NCBI GenBank assembly: GCA_904502095.1
Contig: CAJGDG010000019.1
Location: 1 to 15,494 of the forward strand
DNA from: an uncultured Alphaproteobacteria bacterium
GTDB lineage: Bacteria; Pseudomonadota; Alphaproteobacteria; Rs-D84
Direction of reading: 5' to 3'
Length of the DNA: 15,494 nucleotides
Below, one piece after another: positions 6,878-12,873 of this stretch. The notes below the pieces were generated by a model that was given only the letters and a program-made list of their open reading frames with translations, had not been told where the DNA came from and searched no databases. The position numbers and the translations under genes were made by a program. Position 1 is the stretch's first letter, and each line of letters begins with the position of its first letter.

Positions 6878-6904
6878 AAAAATCCCCGTTTGGGGATTTT
6901 TTTA
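6877..6904. terminator. Bidirectional terminator between plsC and tolB
   Basis: Hairpin AATCCCCGTTTGGGGATT (6881-6898) has A runs on one side and T runs on the other, so it works for both convergent genes. The tolB stop codon lies within the T/A tract. Confidence 0.9.
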
Positions 6905-8221
6905 TGGCAATCTGGGCGACCAAGTAGGTTCCACACCGTTTATATCTTCGTCCAGTTCAATATCATAAATATTCTGCCCTGTGATATCAACGCTGCGAAT
7001 ATGGCTGATTCTTTCTATTCCATCCAAATGTCTTTCTGTTTCATAATAAACCAGTCTGCGGGAATTTGGTGCCCAAGACGGTGCTTCCATAAACCAGCCA
7101 CCCGCCAAAATCTTTTCATTTCTACCATTTGGATTCATAATACCGATATAGAAAGTGTCGTCCGCCATCTTGGTAAACGCAATAAAGTTCCCATCTGGCG
7201 ACCACGCAGGCGTTGCATATTTCCCCTTGCCATAAGTAATGCGTTTTTCTGCACCTGTCTCTAAATCCAGGACATGTATTTGCTGACGCCCTGTCCTGTC
7301 GGAATTAAACGCCATTTTCTTACCATCTGGCGAATAAGACGGACTGGTATTAATAGAATTTCCAAATGTCAACTGACGCAATTTTTTCGATTCGATATCA
7401 TATTCATATATATGTGTAATACCATTTTTAACCAGCGACAACGCAACCCGTGTTCCATCAGGCGAAAAACGTGGCGCAAAATTCATACCACCAAAATTAC
7501 CCAGCTTTCTTTGTTCCCCTGTTTCTAAATCCAGCGTCCAAACACTGGGGTCGTCATTATAATAGGACAAAAATACTACTGTTCCCATATTTGGCGAAAA
7601 GTGCGGCGACATAACAAACGCATCTTTATCAGACAAATACCGCATACCAAAACCATCTTGATCCATAACAGCCATACGCTTTACACGCTTGTTAATTGGT
7701 CCTGTTTCCGCAATAAAAACGATTTGGGTATCAAAATATCCAATTTCACCGGTCAAACGTTCATAAATCGCATCCGCCATAATATGCGCCAAACGACGCG
7801 CAGATTTACGTGACGCAACCAAAGACTGCGCCTCTATCTGTTCTGTACCATCAACATCCCAAACAAAGAACTCTAACTTATAATCATTTTTAGATTCAAC
7901 AGACAATTTCGCCTGAACCAAAACCTGGGTCTTTATCGCCGCCCAAGATTTAAAGTTTGGCATTTCTCCCATTTTAACATATTCAGGAAATGCATCGTGA
8001 TTTACAATACGGAACAACCCTGTTCGCTTCAAGTCCGCTTCAACCACTTCGCGTATCATCGCAGCATCTTTGGAAGGCACCCCATCAACCGTTTCAAATT
8101 TCAGCACAGCAACAGATATTGGCTCCACGCCACCAGCAACAATATCAACCTTTAATTCAGCGCGTGCGCCACCAAACAACAACGCCAAGGCCACCAGCCC
8201 CACAAACAGTTTTTTTATCAT
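6902..8221 (-). CDS. tolB: Tol-Pal system periplasmic protein TolB
   Basis: TolB is the periplasmic beta-propeller that binds Pal and is released by TolA, driving outer-membrane invagination at division. The 439-residue protein has a signal peptide (about 1-21, cleavage after ARA), the TolB N-terminal alpha/beta domain (about 22-160: ISVAVLKFE, ADLKRTGLFRIVN), and a C-terminal propeller. Blade motifs are FSPNM (208-212), FSPDG (252-256), YSPDG (296-300), WSPDG (340-344) and WAPNS (383-387), and it ends in WSPRLP. The length matches canonical TolB (about 430-450). The AAGGGAAGGA SD precedes the ATG. tolQ, tolR and tolA are not in the window, and pal lies about 3 kb away in a separate unit, so the usual tol-pal operon is dispersed. 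Confidence 0.95.
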   Translation of the reverse strand: MIKKLFVGLVALALLFGGARAELKVDIVAGGVEPISVAVLKFETVDGVPSKDAAMIREVVEADLKRTGLFRIVNHDAFPEYVKMGEMPNFKSWAAIKTQVLVQAKLSVESKNDYKLEFFVWDVDGTEQIEAQSLVASRKSARRLAHIMADAIYERLTGEIGYFDTQIVFIAETGPINKRVKRMAVMDQDGFGMRYLSDKDAFVMSPHFSPNMGTVVFLSYYNDDPSVWTLDLETGEQRKLGNFGGMNFAPRFSPDGTRVALSLVKNGITHIYEYDIESKKLRQLTFGNSINTSPSYSPDGKKMAFNSDRTGRQQIHVLDLETGAEKRITYGKGKYATPAWSPDGNFIAFTKMADDTFYIGIMNPNGRNEKILAGGWFMEAPSWAPNSRRLVYYETERHLDGIERISHIRSVDITGQNIYDIELDEDINGVEPTWSPRLP

Positions 8222-8251
8222 TATAAATCCTTCCCTTTGTATTACCCACTA

Positions 8252-8280
8252 ATTTTAAACACACAAAACCCAAAATGCAA
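8252..8280 (-). promoter_or_regulatory. Promoter of tolB
   Basis: On the minus strand, TTGCAT, a 17-bp spacer, then TAAAAT. The predicted leader is about 24 nt and includes the SD. Confidence 0.6.
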
Positions 8281-8326
8281 GCAACACAACCGCCCATACT
8301 CACCCCAATACAACAGCCATCACAGC

Positions 8327-8398
8327 TGTAAATATATTTGTATTGACAAATGTAAATACAATGGTATAGTTAATTGTAAAGACTGTGGTATTGCATTA
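8327..8398 (+). repeat. 24-bp-period degenerate tandem repeat over a promoter (putative operator)
   Basis: Three adjacent 24-bp units start at 8327, 8351 and 8375, each opening with TGTAAA and sharing a GTAT core near positions 14-17. Units 1 and 2 agree at about 17 of 24 positions, units 2 and 3 at about 15. A further TGTAAAT begins at 8411, three half-periods on. The units cover the -35, the spacer with -10, and the predicted start of the promoter at 8343-8370. An inverted pair TTGTATT/AATACAA (8338-8344, 8355-8361) lies within. Such phased sites suit cooperative binding by the ribbon-helix-helix protein encoded just downstream; this is inference. Confidence 0.55.
8343..8370 (+). promoter_or_regulatory. 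Promoter of the RHH/DinD-like operon
   Basis: Perfect -35 TTGACA (8343-8348), 16-bp spacer, TATAGT -10 (8365-8370). Predicted start near 8377, with AGGAG at 8403-8407 ahead of the ATG at 8416. It is divergent from the tolB promoter. Confidence 0.7.
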
Positions 8399-8415
8399 AG
8401 TATAGGAGTTTGTAA

Positions 8416-8640
8416 ATGCCAAATGTTATGCAACAACTGTTTGTTATGAACATTGAATCACTGCTGCGCGAGTATGCCGCATACAAGGCATTCAATAAAT
8501 CAGATTGCGTAATAAACATGCGTATTCCGCGCCCTATTCTGGAAAAGATAAAAGAATTGGCAGACGCGCAACATGTTCCATATCAGTCACTGATATCATC
8601 CGTGTTATTTTCACTGGCCAACATCGAAGAAGGAAAATAA
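8416..8640 (+). CDS. Ribbon-helix-helix (CopG/antitoxin-type) DNA-binding protein
   Basis: The 74-residue protein has the ribbon-helix-helix pattern seen in CopG-like antitoxins and repressors. A beta-strand with alternating residues VINMRIP (32-38) leads into helix A (ILEKIKELADAQ, 41-52), a turn, and helix B (PYQSLISSVLFSLA, 55-68). The phrase VPYQSLISSVL is typical of antitoxins of this class. RHH proteins bind DNA as dimers through the strand, often repressing their own operon. The start at 8416 is supported by AGGAG 8 bp upstream; an internal ATG at 8446 lacks one. Residues 1-30 form a short N-terminal helical extension. It precedes the DinD-like gene by 37 bp, and the phased repeats over its promoter are the likely binding site. 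A plain transcriptional repressor is an alternative to antitoxin. Confidence 0.75.
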   Translation: MPNVMQQLFVMNIESLLREYAAYKAFNKSDCVINMRIPRPILEKIKELADAQHVPYQSLISSVLFSLANIEEGK

Positions 8641-8677
8641 CACATCAACAACAAAAAAATTAGCAGGAGAGAAAAAA

Positions 8678-9616
8678 ATGCCATACAAAATAATCTTTGA
8701 CCAATTAAACAACGCCAGACATATATCAACCCCAGACACACAACTGGATTTGTTTGCCACAACATCGGACACACCAAACATGACCCCTACAGAATTTTGG
8801 TATGTATCCGATTTGCACAATATACTGGGCGAAAACGTTATCCCAGAAAAATTAATATCTGGTCGCGAAATTTTCAGTTATATATTTACACCACACGATT
8901 TTAATGGGAAAAAATTTCCCGAAATGGATGCGTATCAAAAACACGCATTCCGTAAAACACACATTGACGACACCCACCATGAATTCACCGTCAGATACCA
9001 CAAATACAAAAACGCAACAGATTATTTGGCATCCAGATATGCCGCAGCATCTTTTATAAAAAAATCTATGACAACCCAGGATGCTGCATTTGCATACGCA
9101 TATTTTTTACACGGCGCAATTTCTGACAAACCAAACTTTGACGAAATCTGCAACATATCAGACGAGATATTGCGTATATCGTCACGCGAAAATGTTGCAA
9201 AATACGAAAAACAACTGGCCGGCATAATAAAACATCTGGGCCAAAAGCACAGTTCGTTTCAAAACAGAACCGCACCATACTTCTTTGGCAGAACCCCAAA
9301 AGAAGTCAAGGAAAGACACGGCATATCAGAAAAACAACCATTAAACGATTATTTGCATCACACAGTATTGGATGCACGCGCCATTGCAATTGAAAGTGCA
9401 ATCGCGCGTTATAACCGCAACCAGTACAAAAATAACGAAATATTCCAAAATTTTGTATGCGACGCATTGCACAATGCCCGCAACGAATTATTTAACAAAA
9501 CCGGCCGCACCCCAGAACTGTCTGTGACCAAAACCAGTGTACCCAGCGCAAAAACAAAATTACAAAAACTGGAAACAGAATTTGTAAAAAAGTTCAGCAC
9601 ACAAAATATACGATAA
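8678..9616 (+). CDS. DinD-like (DNA-damage-inducible protein D family) protein
   Basis: I assign this 312-residue cytosolic protein to the DinD-like family by recalled pattern, not by search. Points of resemblance, in order: FWYVSDLHNILG (40-51), like the N-terminal FW-x-A-R-x-L-x-x-x-LGY of DinD/BRO-type domains; DYLASRYAA with AYAYFLHGAI (115-147), like the DYxLTRYA ... AQxYF block; KEVKERHGISEKQPLNDYL (208-226), like DIKARKGI; and a tail with ARNELFNKTGRTPEL (267-281) and a final KLQKLETE helix. E. coli DinD is SOS-induced and inhibits RecA filaments; whether this homologue does so is unknown. The SD AGGAGA (8665-8670) is strong. It is co-transcribed with the RHH gene and ends at its own terminator, so the two form a cassette. 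Alternatives are a phage antirepressor-like protein or a toxin partner of the RHH protein. Confidence 0.55.
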   Translation: MPYKIIFDQLNNARHISTPDTQLDLFATTSDTPNMTPTEFWYVSDLHNILGENVIPEKLISGREIFSYIFTPHDFNGKKFPEMDAYQKHAFRKTHIDDTHHEFTVRYHKYKNATDYLASRYAAASFIKKSMTTQDAAFAYAYFLHGAISDKPNFDEICNISDEILRISSRENVAKYEKQLAGIIKHLGQKHSSFQNRTAPYFFGRTPKEVKERHGISEKQPLNDYLHHTVLDARAIAIESAIARYNRNQYKNNEIFQNFVCDALHNARNELFNKTGRTPELSVTKTSVPSAKTKLQKLETEFVKKFSTQNIR

Positions 9617-9629
9617 CACAAATAAAATA

Positions 9630-9660
9630 AAAAAATGCGGTTTTAAACCGCATTTTTTAT
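9630..9660. terminator. Bidirectional terminator between the DinD-like and VirB2-like genes
   Basis: AAAAATGCGG and CCGCATTTTT around TTTTAAA, with A and T runs on either side. It serves both convergent genes. Confidence 0.9.
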
Positions 9661-9662
9661 TT

Positions 9663-10013
9663 TTACCAGTCTTTCAATTGTGCATAACAATCAAACGAAC
9701 CACCAGGTCCCGCCGCACTGATCAAGAACGATAATATCGCACCGACAAAGAACAGCAAGAAACAACCAACCAACAACGCCATCCCCTTTTTCTTAACAGT
9801 ATCCATTGTGACATCGCCGGCTTTAATAAATTCCCATGCCCATGCCGCAATTAAAAAACCCGCACCAACAAAGGCAAACAAACGGATATAGTCCAAAACA
9901 TCGCCCAATTTAGCGACCAGCGTACAAACACCGTTGTCCGCCGCCATCGCAGGCGCAACACTTGCCATCAATGCAATTAATGCAAAATTTGCTTTATTTA
10001 TAATTTTTTTCAT
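9663..10013 (-). CDS. VirB2/TrbC-like small exported membrane protein
   Basis: The 116-residue product resembles type IV secretion pilins (VirB2/TrbC): a signal peptide with a long n-region (about 1-24, ending AMA), a short polar segment, TM1 about 44-62 (RLFAFVGAGFLIAAWAWEFI), a charged loop (DVTMDTVKKKG) and TM2 about 78-99. Two Cys (30 and 109) flank the TM pair and could form a disulfide, which is not typical of VirB2. The start at 10013 is preferred to the ATG at 10034 because AAAGGGG is well placed and the promoter's predicted start (about 10030) excludes the upstream ATG. No other secretion gene is adjacent, so it may be an orphan pilin or a different two-TM protein. Confidence 0.6.
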   Translation of the reverse strand: MKKIINKANFALIALMASVAPAMAADNGVCTLVAKLGDVLDYIRLFAFVGAGFLIAAWAWEFIKAGDVTMDTVKKKGMALLVGCFLLFFVGAILSFLISAAGPGGSFDCYAQLKDW

Positions 10014-10036
10014 TTTAAACCCCTTTCTTTTCAAAA

Positions 10037-10065
10037 ATTATACCACAAAAAAACCGCAAGTTCAA
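10037..10065 (-). promoter_or_regulatory. Promoter of the VirB2-like gene
   Basis: On the minus strand, TTGAAC (-35), 17 bp, TATAAT (-10). Predicted leader about 17 nt. It lies between this gene and the upstream aldolase stop, so the two can be transcribed separately. Confidence 0.75.
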
Positions 10066-10074
10066 ACACTATTA

Positions 10075-11016
10075 TTACAATTTGTCATTTGACCCCATAA
10101 TATCACGAATCTCATCCAAACAGACCTGACCCATCGCCGTCATGGCCAGATTCAGAACATCACGCGGATTAAAGCTCTGTGGTTTTTCAGCCAACCCTTT
10201 GCGCACTGCTGCACAAAACGCCAATCGCAAATCACTGTCCACATTAATTTTGCAAACATTCATTTTTGTTGCGCGCCGCAACTGCGCCACACTGATTCCC
10301 AGCGCACCTGAAATTTTACCACCATATTCATTAATAATTGTCACCAATTTTTGTGGCACATTTGACGCCCCATGCAAAACCAATGGAAAATTTGGCAGTC
10401 GCGTTGCAATATCCGCCAAAATATCAAATCGCAAATCTTCATCTTCACGACCGCGCTTAAAGGCACCGTGACTGGAACCGATTGCAACCGCCAAAGAATT
10501 AATTCCCGTTTCCATAACGAACCTTGTTGCGTCTTCCGGATTAGTATAGCCCGCAACCCCAGATGTATTTTCATCTTCAACGCCGCCCAGCGTCCCCAGT
10601 TCCGCTTCGACAGAAACATTATGCGCGCGCGCGATTTCTACGACCTGCTTTGACATTTTTAAATTTTCATCAAAACTTTTATCACTGGCATCAATCATAA
10701 CAGACGAAAAACCACACTCGATTGCACGCGCACACACCTCGACACTGCGCCCATGATCCAGATGCAACGCAATTTGCTCTTGCGGTTTAATATCCATTGC
10801 GCGCACCATCGCCATTACCATATCAGCGCCCATATATTTCAACGCAGATTCTGACACCGCCAAAATAACAGGACTGTGCGCGATACGCGCCGCATTAACA
10901 ACAGCCTTTAAAGATTCCATATTATAAAAATTAAACGCCGGCACTGCATAACCACCACGCAACGCGCGCATGAACATATCATTTGTATTAACCAATCCCA
11001 AATCCGTATACTTCAT
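10075..11016 (-). CDS. fba: Class II fructose-bisphosphate aldolase
   Basis: This zinc enzyme interconverts fructose 1,6-bisphosphate with glyceraldehyde 3-phosphate and dihydroxyacetone phosphate in glycolysis and gluconeogenesis. The 313-residue TIM-barrel carries all class II marks: HLDHG (85-89; catalytic Asp87, zinc His88), EAELGTLGG (137-145), the zinc His in IGSSHGAF (179-186), the zinc His and phosphate loop in LHGASNV (214-220), and NVDSDLR (258-264). The form with EAELGTLGGVED belongs to the shorter class II subgroup that also includes GatY/KbaY-type tagatose-bisphosphate aldolases, so substrate is not certain, but as an isolated housekeeping copy FBA is most likely. The ATG at 11016 follows AGAGG; a TTG at 11037 lies within the promoter and is rejected. 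It is monocistronic. Confidence 0.9.
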   Translation of the reverse strand: MKYTDLGLVNTNDMFMRALRGGYAVPAFNFYNMESLKAVVNAARIAHSPVILAVSESALKYMGADMVMAMVRAMDIKPQEQIALHLDHGRSVEVCARAIECGFSSVMIDASDKSFDENLKMSKQVVEIARAHNVSVEAELGTLGGVEDENTSGVAGYTNPEDATRFVMETGINSLAVAIGSSHGAFKRGREDEDLRFDILADIATRLPNFPLVLHGASNVPQKLVTIINEYGGKISGALGISVAQLRRATKMNVCKINVDSDLRLAFCAAVRKGLAEKPQSFNPRDVLNLAMTAMGQVCLDEIRDIMGSNDKL

Positions 11017-11036
11017 AAAAAACCTCTTTGCCAACA

Positions 11037-11045
11037 ATTATATCA
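11037..11045 (-). promoter_or_regulatory. Extended -10 promoter of fba
   Basis: The minus strand reads TGATATAAT (TGn plus TATAAT), placing the start about 14 nt before the ATG with the AGAGG SD between. The -35 region at the right spacing is poor (ACAGAT). Confidence 0.65.
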
Positions 11046-11169
11046 CAAATTGCGATAAAATCTGTTGTTTTTTTAGGTCTTTTCTTGACAAGCCATCAAT
11101 TTGTGCAACAATAACATTAAAATTGGGGGACGGACAGAGATAAACGATAATTACAAAAGGCAAAAAAAC

Positions 11170-11517
11170 ATGAAAAAAACTTTATTTGTATTATTCGGTT
11201 TGGTTGTACTGGCTGGCTGCTCTTCCTATGATTATTATCGTGGCGATGTACGCTATGTCCAAGATGGCGCGGACTGCATTTTCTATTCCACAGAATCTGG
11301 CCGCCGTTATTCCAATGACATCAGCGATTTAGACACAGACAAAGAAATTGTATATCGCAACACATTTTGCCGCGACCTGTACATGCGCGACACAACAGGT
11401 TTTGCATCACGCACAGAACGTCAGGTATTGGCACCTGTTGCAACAGAAAACACAGAATCGAAATGCAACAAATGCAATTCATGTGTAAAAACAAAAAAAT
11501 ATATTTTTGTTAAATAA
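11170..11517 (+). CDS. Small lipoprotein with Cys-rich C-terminus
   Basis: No family is recognised. The start at 11170 gives a typical lipoprotein signal (MKKTLFVLFGLVVLAGC, lipidated Cys17); upstream in-frame codons from 11101 have no SD and no export signal. The SD is weak (AAAGG at 11156-11160). The mature part (about 98 residues) is polar, with Tyr-rich SSYDYYRGDVRYV at the start, Cys36 and Cys67 that could pair, and CNKCNSC (99-105) near the end. The latter has metal-binding or disulfide-like spacing but may simply be low complexity. It is probably in the inner leaflet of the outer membrane or the periplasm. It is monocistronic; TTGACA at 11085 with a poor -10 is the only promoter candidate. 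Confidence 0.8.
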   Translation: MKKTLFVLFGLVVLAGCSSYDYYRGDVRYVQDGADCIFYSTESGRRYSNDISDLDTDKEIVYRNTFCRDLYMRDTTGFASRTERQVLAPVATENTESKCNKCNSCVKTKKYIFVK

Positions 11518-11521
11518 AAAG

Positions 11522-11543
11522 AACCGGCAACCGCCGGTTTTTT
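11522..11543 (+). terminator. Terminator of the small lipoprotein gene
   Basis: Stem AACCGGC/GCCGGTT with loop AACC and a T run, four bases after the stop codon. Confidence 0.9.
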
Positions 11544-11570
11544 TATTATTATTTTTTTGTAAAAAAAAAT

Positions 11571-11603
11571 TGTCATTCCACGGCTTGACCGTGGAACCTA
11601 GGT
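11571..11603. repeat. Palindromic unit (inverted orientation)
   Basis: Starts palindrome cluster B (11571-11924), a gene-free stretch of about 440 bp between the lipoprotein terminator and the 11991 terminator. The arm sequence equals that of 87-119. It is preceded by TTTTTTTGTAAAAAAAAAT, like the end of the composite spacer, so it may be the right half of a decayed composite. Confidence 0.85.
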
Positions 11604-11639
11604 CTATGTTCGCAACGCGAACACAAATTTGCATTAATT

Positions 11640-11764
11640 ACCTGGGTCCTGTGGTCAAGCCACAGGATGACAAAAGAGAGAACTTTACATATATAGTTTT
11701 AAAATTTTTTTGTAAAAAAACTTAAAAACTCTGTCATTCCACGGGTGCCCTGCGGAACCTAGGT
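11640..11764. repeat. Composite inverted palindrome, copy 3
   Basis: 125 bp with terminal units 11640-11672 and 11732-11764. The left unit and AT-rich centre match 193-283 almost exactly. The right unit carries the variant core CCACGGGTGCCCTGCGG, so the centre is better conserved than one end. Confidence 0.85.
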
Positions 11765-11781
11765 AAATAAACAAAAAACTC

Positions 11782-11814
11782 TGTCATTCCACGGGTGCCC
11801 TGCGGAACCTAGGT
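11782..11814. repeat. Palindromic unit (inverted, variant core)
   Basis: Identical to 11732-11764, 50 bp away, including the upstream CT. A local tandem duplication of the right end is likely. Confidence 0.85.
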
Positions 11815-11842
11815 CATATATCATATTTAATTTGCATTAATA

Positions 11843-11875
11843 ACCTGGGTCCTGTGGTCCAGCCACAGGATGACA
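11843..11875. repeat. Palindromic unit (forward, loop variant)
   Basis: As the forward unit at 193 but with loop TCCAG instead of TCAAG. Followed by AATTGATTGATATATA, then the next unit. Confidence 0.85.
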
Positions 11876-11891
11876 AATTGATTGATATATA

Positions 11892-11924
11892 ACCTGGGTC
11901 CTGTGGTCCAGCCACAGGATGACA
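11892..11924. repeat. Palindromic unit (forward, loop variant)
   Basis: Identical to 11843-11875 and 16 bp downstream of it, giving a 49-bp tandem period. Confidence 0.85.
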
Positions 11925-11955
11925 AAGGGATTGATATTTTTTATAATAATTCCAC

Positions 11956-11986
11956 CACTAACCACTTACACTAACACTAACCACTA
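11956..11986. repeat. Short direct repeat CACTAACCACT
   Basis: CACTAACCACTT (11956-11967) and CACTAACCACTA (11975-11986), 19 bp apart, separated by ACACTAA. The 12-mer CACTAACCACTT also occurs at 3961-3972. Both sites adjoin the same terminator hairpin. Function unknown. Confidence 0.6.
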
Positions 11987-12012
11987 AAAAAATCCCCAAA
12001 CGGGGATTTTTT
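11987..12012. terminator. Terminator of the OmpA-domain gene
   Basis: Hairpin AATCCCCAAACGGGGATT (11991-12008) flanked by A and T runs. It overlaps the stop codon of the minus-strand gene; identical in stem and loop to the pal terminator. Confidence 0.9.
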
Positions 12013-12784
12013 ATTTCCGTCCAACTGAAAATTCATCACCCCAATCGGCAACCGATTGTCCACCAACGGTACAACGCATATCTTCAAAACCATTTTCAAT
12101 TTGATTTTTCTTGACCACATTTGCCGTAATCAAACCACCGGCTGTCCCCAGCACAACACCCGCAATCGAATCAGACAACAAGCGCGCAGTATTAAACTTA
12201 CCTTCTTCATTTTTCCAAACGCTGCGTTCCGCACTAAAAAACGATGAATAGTTCATACTTATTTTCGCATATAGCCCCAAAATCTTATTTATTCTGCTCT
12301 CTATTTCCCGCACCTGTAATTTTTCTATATTTGGATTAATGATAACTATAACTGCCCTATCATCGGCATAGTGAGCGTTGCGGTTATTCACAAAAGCATC
12401 CGTTTCCCCACCCACAAATTCTTTTATTAATATGGGGGTTTTGCTCAGCCCTCTATTCAACAGATTTTTAACTGTCGCCACACGCTTTTTTGCCAAATCT
12501 GCATTGTATTCCCAAGTACCAGACTGACTTGTCGAACCAACCAGATACACATATTCATTACCAGACGTAATTTTGCCCCCAAATTCGTTTTTTAAAGCGT
12601 CCAAACATTTTTCTTCACCAATCGTCGGAAAATCACTTTTATCATTATCAAAAAACACCTTTAAAACAGTGCCATAACTGTCGCTGTCCCGCTCAAAACA
12701 TTTTGTAGCATTTTTGCTGTCAGCCGCCAACGAAGCAGCAACCACAAAAAACATTGAAAACAACGCACAAAGAATCTTTTTCAT
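12011..12784 (-). CDS. Exported OmpA-domain protein
   Basis: The 257-residue protein (start at 12784; a second ATG at 12793 has an SD too close to use) has a signal peptide (about 1-20, ending SLA), then a divergent OmpA-like domain. VFFDNDKSDF (43-52), YLVGSTSQSGTWEYNADLAKKRVATV (80-105) and DDRAVIVII (141-149) align with the family's first strand, the GHTD...YN-x-x-L-S-x-x-RA block and the NRRVEI strand. The usual Asp of GHTD is absent, so peptidoglycan binding is doubtful. The C-terminal part has a Gly/Ala-rich hydrophobic stretch (SIAGVVLGTAGGLITANVV, 206-224), possibly a membrane helix, then a tail with Cys238. Cys29 and Cys60 flank the first strand. It is downstream of dnaA but separated by a terminator. 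A candidate promoter at 12799-12827 (TTGTGA, 17 bp, TATAAG) is uncertain because it would exclude the SD. Confidence 0.7.
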   Translation of the reverse strand: MKKILCALFSMFFVVAASLAADSKNATKCFERDSDSYGTVLKVFFDNDKSDFPTIGEEKCLDALKNEFGGKITSGNEYVYLVGSTSQSGTWEYNADLAKKRVATVKNLLNRGLSKTPILIKEFVGGETDAFVNNRNAHYADDRAVIVIINPNIEKLQVREIESRINKILGLYAKISMNYSSFFSAERSVWKNEEGKFNTARLLSDSIAGVVLGTAGGLITANVVKKNQIENGFEDMRCTVGGQSVADWGDEFSVGRK

Positions 12785-12848
12785 AAATCCCATCCTATCT
12801 TATATTATCCCTTTGATTTTATCACAATTCGCACATATTTCCAAATAT

Positions 12849-12870
12849 AAAAAAACCGCCAAGGGCGGAT
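12849..12870 (-). terminator. Terminator of dnaA
   Basis: CCGCC (12856-12860), loop, GGCGG (12864-12868). On the minus strand it is followed by a run of T, just past the dnaA stop. Confidence 0.8.
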
Positions 12871-12873
12871 TTC

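Noticed and set aside
8222..8415. tRNA or small RNA gene in the tolB/RHH intergenic region
   Set aside because: No cloverleaf or T-loop GTTCRA motif and no internal terminator; the space is accounted for by two divergent promoters.
8237..8449. Cys/Lys-rich 70-residue open frame (CKYICIDKCKYNG...)
   Set aside because: The CK periodicity comes from the in-frame TGTAAA repeats; it has no SD and overlaps the promoter, operator and start of the RHH gene.
11037..11039. TTG start for fba seven codons upstream
   Set aside because: It lies within the extended -10 region, before the predicted transcription start, and has no SD.
11085..11120. Strong promoter for the small lipoprotein gene
   Set aside because: TTGACA is perfect, but no acceptable -10 lies 16-18 bp downstream; kept only as a mention.
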